DNA from: Parasedimentitalea huanghaiensis
GTDB lineage: Bacteria > Pseudomonadota > Alphaproteobacteria > Rhodobacterales > Rhodobacteraceae
Assembly (NCBI RefSeq): GCF_009753675.1
Contig: NZ_WQLV01000012.1
Coordinates: 62,001-126,000, forward strand
DNA: 64,000 nucleotides
Direction: 5' to 3'
The notes below the pieces were generated by a model. The model was not told where the DNA came from. It searched no databases and was given only the letters and a program-made list of their open reading frames with translations. This document shows positions 54,837 to 64,000 of the stretch, one piece after another. The position numbers were made by a program, and so were the translations under genes. How positions within the stretch are numbered: position 1 is the stretch's first letter; each line of letters begins with the position of its first letter.

Positions 54837-55999
54837 GCCCCGCCTTCCTTTTTCAGGCGGTCAAACAGACCACCGATGCCCTTGGGGGCGAACAGGGTGA
54901 CGGCGACAAAGGACAGGCCCAGCAGCACCAGCCACCAGTCGACCCATTTGATAGTGTAAAAGCCAAGGTTGATGTCAGGTGCCTGACCGCCAGTGAACCA
55001 AGTAGAGATCAGGCTGACAAAGCCTGCGCCGATGACAGCACCATACAGGCGTCCTCGTCCGCCAATCGCAACCCAAACAGCCAGATAGATCGAGGCGATG
55101 GGCACAACTTCGGCTGGATTGATGATCCCCGCCTGAGGGTAGTACAGCGCGCCGGCGATAGCAGCGATACAGGCGGTAAAGGTGAACACCGCCAGCTTGA
55201 ACCCTTCGACCGAATAGCCAAGGAAACGCACACGGGTTTCATTGTCGCGGATGCCGCGGATGACTGAGCCAAACTTGCCCGAGACGATCCAGGCGGCCAG
55301 CGTATAGCCCAGTGCCAACGCAAGGGCAGAGGCAAGGAAGAACCACATCGAAACGATGGACTGCGGTGTTTCCACGCCGGGCAGGTTTTGCAACCCGGAC
55401 AGTCCGTTATTGCCGCGCAATCCGCTGTCGTTCTGAAACAAGTACAGCGCCAGCGCCAGTGTCATGGCTTGGGTCAGGATGGACAGGTAAACGCCAGTGA
55501 CCCGGCTGCGAAATGCCAGCCACCCAAAGATTAAGGCCAGAATGCCGGGAACCAGAACGACCAGCAGCAGTTGCAGACCCAAACTGTCGGCAAAGGCCCA
55601 AACAATGGGGAATTCGCTGCTGCCAACCACACCAAAAATTTGGTTGCCGATGCCCTCGATAACTTCGGCATCGGTGGGCGGGATCTGCCCCTGCATCAAC
55701 GCTTCGCTTACGATCAGCCGAGTGCGTTCATACATCAGCCACATGCCGATCATGTAACCACCCAGCCCGAAAAAGGCGAAGTGACCAAGGCTAAGGATAC
55801 CGGTGAAGCCCCAGACTAGATCCATGGCGACGGCAATCAAGCACAGGCACAGAGTCTTGCCCAGTGTCTTGATGAAACTGGTCGAGATCACGCCAATACC
55901 GAACCCTTCGGACAAAATGGTCACGGCGATGGTGAAGGCGGCCAGTGCCAGCAGGAAGACAAGCACTGACGGTTTTTTCGCGATAAAGGATGTCCGCAT
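54833..55999 (-). CDS. urtC: Urea ABC transporter permease UrtC
   Basis: A 388-aa LivM-class permease with about nine to ten membrane segments. Typical motifs are LVWGFTGILSLGHFAFFGLG near residue 62, GYMIGMWLMYE, the LivM-type TGVYLSILTQAMTLAL, and the C-terminal APKGIGGLFDRLKK. A soluble insert at about 88-120 is usual for UrtC. Three bases separate it from urtB. Confidence 0.95.
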   Translation of the reverse strand: MRTSFIAKKPSVLVFLLALAAFTIAVTILSEGFGIGVISTSFIKTLGKTLCLCLIAVAMDLVWGFTGILSLGHFAFFGLGGYMIGMWLMYERTRLIVSEALMQGQIPPTDAEVIEGIGNQIFGVVGSSEFPIVWAFADSLGLQLLLVVLVPGILALIFGWLAFRSRVTGVYLSILTQAMTLALALYLFQNDSGLRGNNGLSGLQNLPGVETPQSIVSMWFFLASALALALGYTLAAWIVSGKFGSVIRGIRDNETRVRFLGYSVEGFKLAVFTFTACIAAIAGALYYPQAGIINPAEVVPIASIYLAVWVAIGGRGRLYGAVIGAGFVSLISTWFTGGQAPDINLGFYTIKWVDWWLVLLGLSFVAVTLFAPKGIGGLFDRLKKEGGA

Positions 56000-56002
56000 G
56001 GG

Positions 56003-57958
56003 TTAATCTCCTGCCGCTCGCCCCTTGAGAGCGATGATGCCTCGGGGTTTGAACTGGATGAAAATGATGATGAAGATGATCATGTAGGTCTGGGCAGCGA
56101 GGGTGTTGGACGGGTAGCCCCACTCGATGCCTTTTTGCAGGAAGCCGATCATTGTGGCCCCGGCCAGCGCGCCCCAAATGTTGCCAACGCCGCCGACAAC
56201 CACAGTCATGAAACTCTGCACAATGTAGTCATTGCCCATTTCCGAAGTGACCTTGGCGAACAGCCCAATGGCAACTCCTGCGACCCCCGCAATGCCCGAG
56301 CCCAGTCCAAAGGTCAGCATATTAACACGATCGGGGTTGATGCCCATCGACGCAGCCATCCGTGGGTTCTGAGTGACCGTGCGGGTTTCCAGACCTAGCC
56401 GGGTGCGCTTCATGATAAACAGGAACATGCCCAGAAAAATCAACGCTAGGATGAAAATCGCAATGCGGATAAAACTGATCGACACCACGTCGTTCATAAC
56501 CCAGGCACCATCCAGCCAACCCGGCGCTGTCAGTGGTCGTGCCTGCGTGCCAAAAATGTTCTTGGCCAGCTGTTGCAGTGCGATTGAAATGCCAAATGTA
56601 GCCAACAGCGTTTCCAGTGGGCGGTTGTACAGGTAGCGGATCACCAACCGCTCCATCACGACACCGGCGGCAAAGGTCACCGCAAAAGCAAGCGGCAGCG
56701 CCACAAGGATGGAAACCGTATGGTTTGGAATGACTTGCTGTACCACATAGCCGGTATAGGCTCCCATCATGATGAACTCGCCGTGGGCCATGTTGATCAC
56801 GCCCATCACACCAAAGGTGATGGCCAAACCGATAGCAGCGAGGAAGTAGATAGATGCCAGAGAGATCGCATCAAGCGTCAGGTCCAGCGTCTGGTTCATA
56901 CCGACATTTAAGTCGATCTTGGACAAGGCCGCCTGCGCAGCATCGGTCACTGCGACGGAAGTTTCCGCGAAGGTTTCATAAACCGTATAGCCCAGCAGCT
57001 TTTTGGCGATGTCTTCTTCATCAATAAAGGCGGGCACCAAGGACTGTTCCGCCAACCGGTCATAGGCCTGTCGGCGGATTTCAGGATCAGACAGTTGCGC
57101 AACCGAAATTTTGGCAACCTGACCGCCGTCGATATGTGCAACCAGCGCCGCGCGGATGTCTTCGGCTGAGGTGGCAGGCGGTGCAAGTTTGCTGGCAACC
57201 AAGAGGTCATAGGCCGCAGGCACGCTCAGATCTTCGCTGCCGGGTTTAATGACGCGCGCTATGTTTTCATCTGTCGGCAAATCACCAGAAGTGATGTTCA
57301 CAGAGGTGACAACCAGTGGATTGAGCGTTGCCCGCACATCCACGCCAAGATCACCTTCGAAGGATTGGATCGCCGCGACGCGGGTGGCCGTGTCGGGATC
57401 AAAGGAAATGGTCAGAAGACGTTCCAGTCGAGATTTGCGCGCCTTAAGGTCGGCGTCCAGCTCATTTTCAATCGAGAGCCGTAGAGGGGCCAAATGCTTG
57501 GCAGTGGGCGCGCGTTCCATCGCCTGAAGGGCCTCAGCCCGTTTGACGGGATCTAGGTCGGACAGTTGGAACTGAACCAGGGCGGTGGCGATCAAAGCAC
57601 GCACGCCGCTGTTAGGTTTCAACTGTTTCAGATCTTTCTTGGTGAATTCACCAACGCTTTCGCCGCTGTCGGGGTCGGTCAGTTCATACTGCCGCTTGGC
57701 TACTGCGGTGCCAAAGAAAAACAACCCATCGGAGCGACGCTGCCAGACCTGTTTGTTGCCCCAGGCCTCCAGAAAGCCCTGCACTTGTGACAGGTTGCTG
57801 GCTGCGATCTCTTCAATGACTGGTCCAATTGTCTTACGCGACGGTTTTTCAACCAGTTTTTTATTCTGTTGCAGGATCTCCTGCAACGTCAGGTCCAGGG
57901 CAAGCCCAGCCTGACCCCAGCACATCAGTGCCAGGCAAGCAATTAGTATTCGTATCAT
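56003..57958 (-). CDS. urtB: Urea ABC transporter permease UrtB, long form
   Basis: A 651-aa protein. A signal peptide (MIRILIACLALMCWGQAGLA) is followed by a periplasmic helical domain of about 330 residues (HEAT-like, with LKARKSRLERLLTISF). The LivH-class permease then begins near IYFLAAIGLAITFGVMGVIN and contains MAHGEFIMMGAYTGYV. ATG 57958 is chosen for the signal peptide; an upstream in-frame TTG exists. The N-terminal domain is common in proteobacterial UrtB and absent from cyanobacterial short forms. A hairpin separates it from urtA. Confidence 0.94.
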   Translation of the reverse strand: MIRILIACLALMCWGQAGLALDLTLQEILQQNKKLVEKPSRKTIGPVIEEIAASNLSQVQGFLEAWGNKQVWQRRSDGLFFFGTAVAKRQYELTDPDSGESVGEFTKKDLKQLKPNSGVRALIATALVQFQLSDLDPVKRAEALQAMERAPTAKHLAPLRLSIENELDADLKARKSRLERLLTISFDPDTATRVAAIQSFEGDLGVDVRATLNPLVVTSVNITSGDLPTDENIARVIKPGSEDLSVPAAYDLLVASKLAPPATSAEDIRAALVAHIDGGQVAKISVAQLSDPEIRRQAYDRLAEQSLVPAFIDEEDIAKKLLGYTVYETFAETSVAVTDAAQAALSKIDLNVGMNQTLDLTLDAISLASIYFLAAIGLAITFGVMGVINMAHGEFIMMGAYTGYVVQQVIPNHTVSILVALPLAFAVTFAAGVVMERLVIRYLYNRPLETLLATFGISIALQQLAKNIFGTQARPLTAPGWLDGAWVMNDVVSISFIRIAIFILALIFLGMFLFIMKRTRLGLETRTVTQNPRMAASMGINPDRVNMLTFGLGSGIAGVAGVAIGLFAKVTSEMGNDYIVQSFMTVVVGGVGNIWGALAGATMIGFLQKGIEWGYPSNTLAAQTYMIIFIIIFIQFKPRGIIALKGRAAGD

Positions 57959-57982
57959 GGTAATTTGTCCGCCCAGCAAGGG

Positions 57983-58004
57983 ACGAGAGCCAACAGGCTC
58001 TCGT
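57983..58004 (-). terminator. Stem-loop between urtA and urtB
   Basis: A perfect 9-bp stem ACGAGAGCC / GGCTCTCGT with a 4-base loop in the 62-base gap after the urtA stop. It probably stabilises urtA mRNA or partly terminates, so more binding protein than permease is made. Confidence 0.65.
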
Positions 58005-58020
58005 CATATCTATCCGAACC

Positions 58021-59298
58021 TTAGTAGTTCGACAGTGTCTGAACGCAGGTCTGTGTTGTGGTGTTGTACATACCGCAACCCAGGTCTTTCCAATCGGATT
58101 TCAGAACCGACGATTCTGGCAGGAAGTCAGTCCAAGCATCACCGGCGACTTCATCCGTCTGGCTGATGATATCGAACTGACCGTCGTCCTGAATTTCGCC
58201 TATCAGAACCGGCTTGGCTAGGTGATGGTTCGGCAGCATCACAGCGGTACCGCCAGTCAGATTGCCAAATTCCTGACCATACATCGCGGTCCGAACAGCA
58301 TCCACATCCGTGGAGCCAGCAGCCGTAGCTGCGTTCACCCACATGTTGAAGCCGATATAGTGTGCTTCCATCGGGTCATTGGTCACACGTTCTTCGCCCA
58401 TAGTTTCTTTCCATTTGGCGACAAAGGCTTCGTTGACCTCGGTGTCTGCCGACTGGAAGTAATTCCAGGCTGCCAGGTGCCCAACGAGATTGGAAGTATC
58501 CAGACCAGACAGTTCTTCTTCACCAACAGAGAAGGCAACAACAGGGATATCGTCAGCCGAGATGCCAGCTGCTGCCAGTTCTTTGTAGAAGCCGATGTTT
58601 GCGTCGCCATTGATGGTTGAGATCACGCCGACCTTTTTGCCGTCGGCCCCCAGTGCTACAACGTCTGCAACAATTTTAGACCAGTCCGAATGACCAAAGG
58701 GTGTGTAGTTGACAAAGATGTCGCCGTCGGACACGCCTTTGCCCTGCAGATAGGCCTCAAGAATGTTGTTGGTTGTGCGGGGATAGACATAGTCCGTACC
58801 CAGCAGTGCAAACTTTTCTACGCCCAATTCTTCGAGGAAGTAATCGGTGGCTGGGATCGCCTGTTGGTTTGGCGCGGCACCAGTGTAAAAGACGTTCTTC
58901 GAGCTTTCTTCGCCTTCGTACTGAACTGGGTAGAACAGCAGGCCGTTCAGCTCTTCAATCACCGGTAGAACCGATTTACGGGACACAGAAGTCCAGTTGC
59001 CAAAGATCACGTCAACATCATGTACAGAGATCAGTTCGCGCGCTTTTTCAGCAAACAGCGGCCAGTCCGACGCGGGGTCAACCACAACAGCTTCCAGTTG
59101 CTTACCCAGCAAGCCACCTTTGGCATTTTGCTCGTCGATCAGCATTAACATGGTGTCTTTCAAGGTGGTTTCTGAAATGGCCATGGTGCCGGACAGCGAA
59201 TGTAGAACGCCAACTTTGATTGTGCCACCGGCAATTGCCGCACCAGTCATGACGCTCAAAGCCAGTACGCTAGCCGCGGTTTTCTTTAGAAAGGTCAT
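58021..59298 (-). CDS. urtA: Urea ABC transporter substrate-binding protein UrtA
   Basis: A 425-aa periplasmic receptor. The signal peptide (KKTAASVLALSVMTGAAIAG) is followed by the UrtA-type start IKVGVLHSLSGTMAISETTL. Other family hallmarks are VDVIFGNWTSVSRKSVLPV, LNGLLFYPVQYEGEESS and GTDYVYPRTTN. First gene of the minus-strand urt operon, divergent from the urease operon. It captures urea, and possibly short amides, for import. Confidence 0.96.
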   Translation of the reverse strand: MTFLKKTAASVLALSVMTGAAIAGGTIKVGVLHSLSGTMAISETTLKDTMLMLIDEQNAKGGLLGKQLEAVVVDPASDWPLFAEKARELISVHDVDVIFGNWTSVSRKSVLPVIEELNGLLFYPVQYEGEESSKNVFYTGAAPNQQAIPATDYFLEELGVEKFALLGTDYVYPRTTNNILEAYLQGKGVSDGDIFVNYTPFGHSDWSKIVADVVALGADGKKVGVISTINGDANIGFYKELAAAGISADDIPVVAFSVGEEELSGLDTSNLVGHLAAWNYFQSADTEVNEAFVAKWKETMGEERVTNDPMEAHYIGFNMWVNAATAAGSTDVDAVRTAMYGQEFGNLTGGTAVMLPNHHLAKPVLIGEIQDDGQFDIISQTDEVAGDAWTDFLPESSVLKSDWKDLGCGMYNTTTQTCVQTLSNY

Positions 59299-59364
59299 CG
59301 TATCTCTCCAGACAGAGCGCGCAGGAGTACTTGCCTTTTACAGACGGCACTACTACGTCGACCC

Positions 59365-59380
59365 TGCAACGTTTGTTGCA
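59365..59380. promoter_or_regulatory. Inverted repeat upstream of urtA
   Basis: TGCAAC-GTTT-GTTGCA, 16 bp, lies 67 bases upstream of the urtA start. It is reminiscent of NtrC half-sites (TGCACC...GGTGCA) but has A for C and a 4-base spacer, so the regulator is not assigned. A nitrogen-control role would fit the operons on both sides. Confidence 0.45.
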
Positions 59381-59519
59381 AATCGTGTGGCGGCCGCATC
59401 GAGGTCCAATTCGTTTGGTCGTCACACACCTATTTTCACTGACATCACAAAGATGATTGCGCTCTCAGTGGCACCAGAGGTTCTGCTTGACCGGATGATT
59501 GGCAACTGCGGCACCCCTT

Positions 59520-59569
59520 AATTTCTGGGCAAAAATTACAAATGATCAATTTCTAGGCGAATAATTGCA
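59520..59569. repeat. Imperfect direct repeats in the urt-ure intergenic region
   Basis: AATTTCTGGGCAAAAATTACA (59520-59540) recurs as AATTTCTAGGCGAATAATTGCA (59548-59569), spaced 28 bases start to start, just before the urease operon. Two copies in register suggest binding sites for a regulator contacting one helix face, or a small duplication. Confidence 0.45.
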
Positions 59570-59644
59570 GGTGCGCCCAATTATTACCCACCCGCCTTTT
59601 GTGCCCCGGCTTACACTGCCGGTTTTCTAGTTATCGCTACCTTG

Positions 59645-60526
59645 ATGTGCTCCATATTCTGTCGAGAACAGGGTATCGAGGAAACCGACATCACCATTCG
59701 CCAGGACATAAACACTGCAACATCAGAGGCTGCGCAACCCCGTGCCATTGGGGCTGTGCGGGTTGTCGGGCGTTTCAAAGGCGGCAAATCTTGCCTGGCA
59801 AATCTGCGCCAGTCTGGTGCGCTTAAACTACTGTTCCCGCGCAGGGCTTCCGGCCTTGAGGCCGTGATGATCAATACTGCGGGTGGCATAACCGGCGGTG
59901 ACCGTTTCTCCATTTCGGCAGAGGCTGTAGGCAACTGTCACATGACACTGACCACCCAAGCCGCAGAACGGGTATATCGCGCACAACCAGGACAGACTGG
60001 TGGGATGGACACCCGCCTGCGTGTTGGCACCGGTGCGCGCCTGAACTGGATGCCGCAAGAAACCATTCTGTATAATCATTGTTCCTTCCAACGCCATCTC
60101 ACCGCAAACTTGGCCAAAGATGCCACCTTGCTGGTGGTCGAACCGCTGGTATTTGGCCGAATTGCCATGGGCGAAGTGCTAAGTGACGCACGGTTCAATG
60201 ATTGTATCGACATACGTCGCAATGGACAGCGTCTCTATTACGATGCGGTTCGGCTGCACGGGGACATCACAGCCAAACTGTCCCGCCCCGCCGTGGCCAA
60301 TGGCGCAAATGCCATGGCCAACCTGATATTCACTGCTCCGGATGCAGGGCGTCACCTGACGTTCTTACGTGACGCCCTGCCTGACACCGGAGGTGTGTCG
60401 CTGATTGGCGATGACCTGCTGGTGTTACGTCTGCTCGCCAAAGACAGCTTTGTCCTACGCAAGTCCCTTTTACCCATTCTTGACCGGCTCACTGACAACG
60501 GTCTGCCGCTGTGCTGGAGACTCTGA
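59645..60526 (+). CDS. ureD: Urease accessory protein UreD
   Basis: A 293-aa chaperone (UreD/UreH) that binds urease apoprotein and helps deliver nickel with UreF and UreG. Conserved blocks are [42 protein letters not shown] and [16 protein letters not shown] 59645 is taken; a TTG one codon earlier and no clear ribosome-binding site leave the start uncertain. First gene of the urease operon. Confidence 0.93.
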   Translation: MCSIFCREQGIEETDITIRQDINTATSEAAQPRAIGAVRVVGRFKGGKSCLANLRQSGALKLLFPRRASGLEAVMINTAGGITGGDRFSISAEAVGNCHMTLTTQAAERVYRAQPGQTGGMDTRLRVGTGARLNWMPQETILYNHCSFQRHLTANLAKDATLLVVEPLVFGRIAMGEVLSDARFNDCIDIRRNGQRLYYDAVRLHGDITAKLSRPAVANGANAMANLIFTAPDAGRHLTFLRDALPDTGGVSLIGDDLLVLRLLAKDSFVLRKSLLPILDRLTDNGLPLCWRL

Positions 60527-60527
60527 T

Positions 60528-60830
<303 letters not shown>

Positions 60831-60840
60831 GGACATCCCG

Positions 60841-61011
60841 ATGAAAACTCTGATATTTCTACCGTTGATCGCTTTTGCCTCCCCTGCCCTGTCCCACAGT
60901 GGCGCCCATATCCACCCGCATGAAGCCAGCAGCTGGTTGCCGGTTGTGCTGGGCCTGACCGCCATCGCTGGCGCCACAGCGCTAGCCTATGCGCGCAGCA
61001 GCCGCAAATGA
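60841..61011 (+). CDS. Small membrane protein between ureA and ureB
   Basis: A 56-aa protein with a signal-like segment ([19 protein letters not shown]), a His cluster [11 protein letters not shown], and a second hydrophobic helix ([19 protein letters not shown]) ending in basic residues. Its stop overlaps the ureB start (ATGA). The His cluster would face the periplasm and could bind nickel, while coupling to ureB implies co-production with urease. I do not recognise a named family. Real translation is likely from spacing and coupling. Confidence 0.7.
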   Translation: MKTLIFLPLIAFASPALSHSGAHIHPHEASSWLPVVLGLTAIAGATALAYARSSRK

Positions 61012-61313
61012 TCCCCGGAGAGTTGTTTCCAGCCGCGGGCGATATGGTACTGAACGACGGAACCAAGGCGGTGACGCTGATGGTTGCCAATACCGGCGAT
61101 CGTCCGGTGCAGGTTGGCAGCCATTACCATTTTGCCGAAAGCAACCCGGCACTTGAGTTCGACCGGACCGTGGCACATGGCCTGCGGCTCGACATTGCCG
61201 CCGGAACAGCGGTGCGGTTCGAGCCGGGACAACGGCGCGAGGTGAACCTGATCCCTATTTCCGGGGACCGGCGGATCTATGGGTTCAATCAAAAAGTGAT
61301 GGGGAACCTGTAA
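61008..61313 (+). CDS. ureB: Urease beta subunit
   Basis: A 101-aa structural subunit starting [18 protein letters not shown], with [20 protein letters not shown] and [19 protein letters not shown], the conserved UreB core. Overlaps the small ORF by ATGA. A 78-base gap precedes ureC. Confidence 0.97.
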   Translation: MIPGELFPAAGDMVLNDGTKAVTLMVANTGDRPVQVGSHYHFAESNPALEFDRTVAHGLRLDIAAGTAVRFEPGQRREVNLIPISGDRRIYGFNQKVMGNL

Positions 61314-61391
61314 CTTACCGTCACTATCAGCCGAACCATCCTCAAAAAATCCGCAAGACACCACCGTATCCGACGCATTGGAGGCCACAAG

Positions 61392-63101
61392 ATGCCAGCC
61401 ACAATCAAACGCTCCGACTATGCCGCAATGTATGGCCCCACCACGGGCGACCGTCTCCGTCTGGCCGATACCGATCTGATTATCGAGGTCGAGAGCGATC
61501 TGACCACCTATGGCGAAGAAGTCAAATTCGGTGGTGGCAAAGTAATCCGCGACGGAATGGGCCAATCACAAGTCACTCGCGCTGATGGGGCGGTGGATAC
61601 GGTCATCACCAACGCGCTGATTATTGATCACTCAGGTATCTTCAAGGCTGATGTGGGCCTGAAGGACGGGCGCATTGCCAAACTGGGTAAAGCTGGCAAC
61701 CCCGACACCCAACCCGGCGTTGATATCATCATCGGCCCTGGAACCGAGATCATCGCCGGTGAAGGCAAAATTCTGACGGCGGGTGGCTTCGACAGCCATA
61801 TCCATTTCATTTGTCCCCAACAGATTGAGGACGCGCTGCATTCGGGACTGACCACCATGCTGGGCGGCGGCACCGGCCCGGCGCATGGCACCTTGGCCAC
61901 CACCTGCACCCCCGGCCCCTGGCATATCGGGCGCATGTTGCAGTCGGCCGATGCCTTTCCAATGAACCTGGCTTTTGCCGGTAAGGGCAACGCCAGCCTG
62001 CCCTTTGCTCTGGAAGAACAGGTGAAAGGCGGCGCTTGTGCGCTGAAACTGCACGAGGACTGGGGCACCACCCCTGCGACCATCGATTGTTGCCTTGGTG
62101 TCGCCGACGCCATGGACGTTCAGGTGATGATCCACACAGACACACTGAATGAGTCCGGCTTTGTCGAACACACTGTCAACGCCATGAAGGGCCGCACTAT
62201 TCACGCCTTCCACACCGAAGGTGCCGGCGGCGGTCACGCGCCGGACATTATCAAGATCTGTGGCGAAGAGCATGTTCTGCCCTCCTCCACCAATCCAACG
62301 CGGCCCTTTACGATCAACACACTAGAAGAGCATCTGGATATGCTGATGGTCTGTCACCATCTGGACAAATCCATCCCCGAAGATGTCGCCTTTGCCGAAA
62401 GCCGCATCCGCCGCGAGACCATTGCCGCCGAGGATATTCTGCACGACATGGGCGCTTTCTCAATCATAGCATCCGACAGCCAGGCCATGGGCCGCGTCGG
62501 CGAGGTGCTGATCCGAACTTGGCAGACCGCCGACAAGATGAAAAAACAGCGCGGGCGTCTGGCCGAAGAGACCGGCGAAAACGATAACTTTCGGGTGCGG
62601 CGCTACATTGCCAAATACACCATTAACCCTGCCATTGCCCACGGCATTAGTCATGAAATCGGCAGCATAACCGAAGGCAAGCGCGCCGATCTGGTGTTGT
62701 GGGACCCGGCGTTTTTTGGGGTGAAACCCGAGATGGTTCTGATGTCGGGCAGCATTGTCTGCGCCCAGATGGGCGACCCAAATGCCTCGATCCCAACACC
62801 GCAACCTGTCTACACCCGCCCGATGTTTGGCGCCTACGGCCGCTCTCTGGAAAACAGTGCCGTCACCTTCGTATCCGAGGCCGCTCAGGCGGACGGTATT
62901 GGTGAAAAACTGGGTCTGGCCAAGCAAACCGTGGCGGTGCGCAACACCCGCAACATCGGCAAGTCGGACCTGATCCTAAACAATGCTACGCCCGAAATGG
63001 ACGTGAACCCCGAAACCTATGAAGTGCGCGCCGACGGTGAGCTTTTGACCTGCCAACCAGCTGAGGTCCTACCGATGGCCCAACGCTACTTCCTGTTTTA
63101 A
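61392..63101 (+). CDS. ureC: Urease alpha (catalytic) subunit
   Basis: A 569-aa nickel amidohydrolase that splits urea to ammonia and carbamate. All active-site residues are present: H136 and H138 (DSHIHFI), the carboxylated Lys K219 (ALKLHEDWG), H248 (MIHTD), H274 (HAFHTEG), flap C321-H322 (MVCHHLDKS) and D362 (ASDSQAMG). Preceded by GGAGG. Nickel is inserted with UreD, UreE, UreF and presumably UreG, which lies beyond the window. Confidence 0.98.
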   Translation: MPATIKRSDYAAMYGPTTGDRLRLADTDLIIEVESDLTTYGEEVKFGGGKVIRDGMGQSQVTRADGAVDTVITNALIIDHSGIFKADVGLKDGRIAKLGKAGNPDTQPGVDIIIGPGTEIIAGEGKILTAGGFDSHIHFICPQQIEDALHSGLTTMLGGGTGPAHGTLATTCTPGPWHIGRMLQSADAFPMNLAFAGKGNASLPFALEEQVKGGACALKLHEDWGTTPATIDCCLGVADAMDVQVMIHTDTLNESGFVEHTVNAMKGRTIHAFHTEGAGGGHAPDIIKICGEEHVLPSSTNPTRPFTINTLEEHLDMLMVCHHLDKSIPEDVAFAESRIRRETIAAEDILHDMGAFSIIASDSQAMGRVGEVLIRTWQTADKMKKQRGRLAEETGENDNFRVRRYIAKYTINPAIAHGISHEIGSITEGKRADLVLWDPAFFGVKPEMVLMSGSIVCAQMGDPNASIPTPQPVYTRPMFGAYGRSLENSAVTFVSEAAQADGIGEKLGLAKQTVAVRNTRNIGKSDLILNNATPEMDVNPETYEVRADGELLTCQPAEVLPMAQRYFLF

Positions 63102-63111
63102 GAGGTAAAAT

Positions 63112-63162
63112 ATGCAAAGAACTCATTACGATATCTGCCCTTCCCATAGGGCGCTGTCATGA
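63112..63162 (+). CDS. Possible 16-aa leader peptide coupled to ureE
   Basis: An ATG preceded by AAGAGG opens a 16-codon frame, MQRTHYDICPSHRALS, whose TGA overlaps the ureE ATG (ATGA). ureE itself has no good ribosome-binding site, so translation of this peptide could load ribosomes onto ureE. It contains His and Cys but no recognised motif. Confidence 0.4.
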   Translation: MQRTHYDICPSHRALS

Positions 63163-63614
63163 GCGCCCCGTCGATGGCCTGCCGTGCCTATCACAGCCAT
63201 GCCCATGACACATCCCCGGTTGATCGGGTGGTGCTTGATTACGACGCCCGCTTTATGCGTCGTAAGGTACTAACCACTGAGGCGGGTCAAAAACTGCTGG
63301 TTGATCTCCCCCAAACCACATCTCTGGACCACAAGGGCGTGCTGCTGCTGGACGGTGGTGGCGAGATCGAAGTGGTCGCCGCATCGGAAAAGCTGTTGCA
63401 GGTCACCGGCAATGACATGACCCAACTGGCTTGGCACATAGGCAACCGCCACACCCCGTGCCAGATCGAACCCACCCGCCTGCTGATCCAATGTGATCAT
63501 GTGATTCACGACATGTTGAAACAACTGGGCGCTAACCTCAACGAAGTAATCGAGCCCTTTACCCCGGTAGGAGGCGCCTATGGTCACGGGCGCACTCATT
63601 CCCATGCCCACTGA
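63159..63614 (+). CDS. ureE: Urease accessory protein UreE
   Basis: A 151-aa nickel metallochaperone. The N-terminal peptide-binding domain includes RVVLDYDARFMRRKVLTTEA and LVDLPQTTSLDHKGVLLLDG. The metal-binding domain has LAWHIGNRHTPCQIE with the conserved His, and a His-rich tail GGAYGHGRTHSHAH that can bind extra nickel. It overlaps the downstream ureF start by 35 bases. Confidence 0.94.
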   Translation: MSAPSMACRAYHSHAHDTSPVDRVVLDYDARFMRRKVLTTEAGQKLLVDLPQTTSLDHKGVLLLDGGGEIEVVAASEKLLQVTGNDMTQLAWHIGNRHTPCQIEPTRLLIQCDHVIHDMLKQLGANLNEVIEPFTPVGGAYGHGRTHSHAH

Positions 63615-64000
63615 TCCCGGTTTAACCCGGCTCCAGCAATGGCTGTCTCCGTCCTACCCGATTGGGGCTTTTGCCTATTCGCATGGCCTTGAGACCGCAA
63701 TTGGGACTTGTGCAATCATCAGCAGTGATGACCTACGGATGTGGTTGACTGACCTGCTAAAAAATGGTGCCGGTTACAGTGATCCAATTTTACTGGTCGC
63801 CGCCTATCGCAGTGAAAACGCCGAAGCGTTGCAGGATATCGAGCAACAGGCACGGGCCTTTGCCCCGTCCAAAGAGCGTCTGGCCGAGACAGCTCTGCAA
63901 GGTGCTGCCTTTTGCCAGACCACCTCGGCGATTTCAGACCATGACATCCCAGATCTGACTTATCCGGTTGGACTTGGCTATGCGGCGCGGCGGCACGGTC
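63580..64000 (+). CDS. ureF: Urease accessory protein UreF (5' part)
   Basis: The first 140 codons are in the window. ATG 63580 has AGGAGG five bases upstream and lies inside the ureE end; an internal ATG at 63604 is an alternative. The UreF hallmark LQQWLSPSYPIGAFAYSHGL is followed by ETAIG. UreF bridges UreD and the GTPase UreG during urease activation. The gene is cut by the window edge. Confidence 0.93.
   Translation, partial: MVTGALIPMPTDPGLTRLQQWLSPSYPIGAFAYSHGLETAIGTCAIISSDDLRMWLTDLLKNGAGYSDPILLVAAYRSENAEALQDIEQQARAFAPSKERLAETALQGAAFCQTTSAISDHDIPDLTYPVGLGYAARRHG

Noticed and set aside
59461-59500. Sigma-54 promoter (TGGCAC followed by a TGC) before ureD
   Set aside because: The spacing from GG to GC does not match the required ten bases, so it is probably a chance TGGCAC.
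59520-59569. CRISPR-like repeats
   Set aside because: Only two imperfect copies without a conserved spacer length pattern and no cas genes.

Overview
The window reads as chromosomal DNA of a marine alphaproteobacterium of the Roseobacter group (Rhodobacterales). This is inferred from gene content, not from any marker RNA: periplasmic-binding-protein ABC operons with LacI regulators, a urtABCDE cluster divergent from ureDABCEF, a histidinol-dehydrogenase-family enzyme of the sulfopropanediol type, and DUF1127 genes followed by hairpins whose loops carry the anti-Shine-Dalgarno-like CUCCUCCC motif. No rRNA, tRNA, CRISPR array or intact insertion sequence was seen.

Layout. (1) 1-11726 (+): one catabolic region. 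It holds the end of a solute-binding protein, two MalF/MalG-type permeases, three SnoaL/NTF2-fold proteins carrying five domains in total, an HpsN/HisD-like dehydrogenase, an SDR, a LacI regulator, a bicupin, a MetE/EaCoMT-like zinc protein, an alpha/beta hydrolase and an RraA-like aldolase. Most genes overlap by ATGA or TGATG. The substrate is unknown; this is the best candidate here for an undescribed pathway. (2) 12164-16177 (-): a FtsX-type ABC system with a histidine-rich periplasmic loop and a DUF3299 protein, probably for metal handling. (3) 16550-21880: an AraC regulator divergent from two exported amidohydrolases and an outer-membrane porin. (4) 21881-26800: a decayed zone with remnants of a ParS/MbcA-type antitoxin and a Fic protein, around an intact Crp/Fnr regulator, a Spy-like periplasmic protein and acetate kinase.

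(5) 26795-41773: a copper-handling island. It has a YHS protein, DUF411 protein, CueR, CopA with a MerR-type 19-bp-spacer promoter, a CopZ-like chaperone gene interrupted by a stop codon, a multicopper oxidase, three cytochromes c (one methionine-rich), an L,D-transpeptidase, small membrane proteins, a TetR regulator, an OmpR/EnvZ-type two-component pair and a Met/His-rich EF-hand protein. (6) 41774-46039: a solitary TniB-like ATPase, a LysR regulator, and two DUF1127 genes followed by three CUCCUCCC-loop hairpins resembling the CcsR/cuckoo sRNAs.

(7) 46008-53351 (+): a LacI-controlled ABC importer (binding protein, two unusual permeases, ATPase) with a GH63-type glycosidase, probably for a glucoside compatible solute such as glucosylglycerate. 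(8) 53399-64000: the urea importer urtEDCBA (-) and the urease operon ureD-A-(small ORF)-B-C-E-F (+), divergently arranged, so that urea is imported and hydrolysed to ammonia. The window ends inside ureF.
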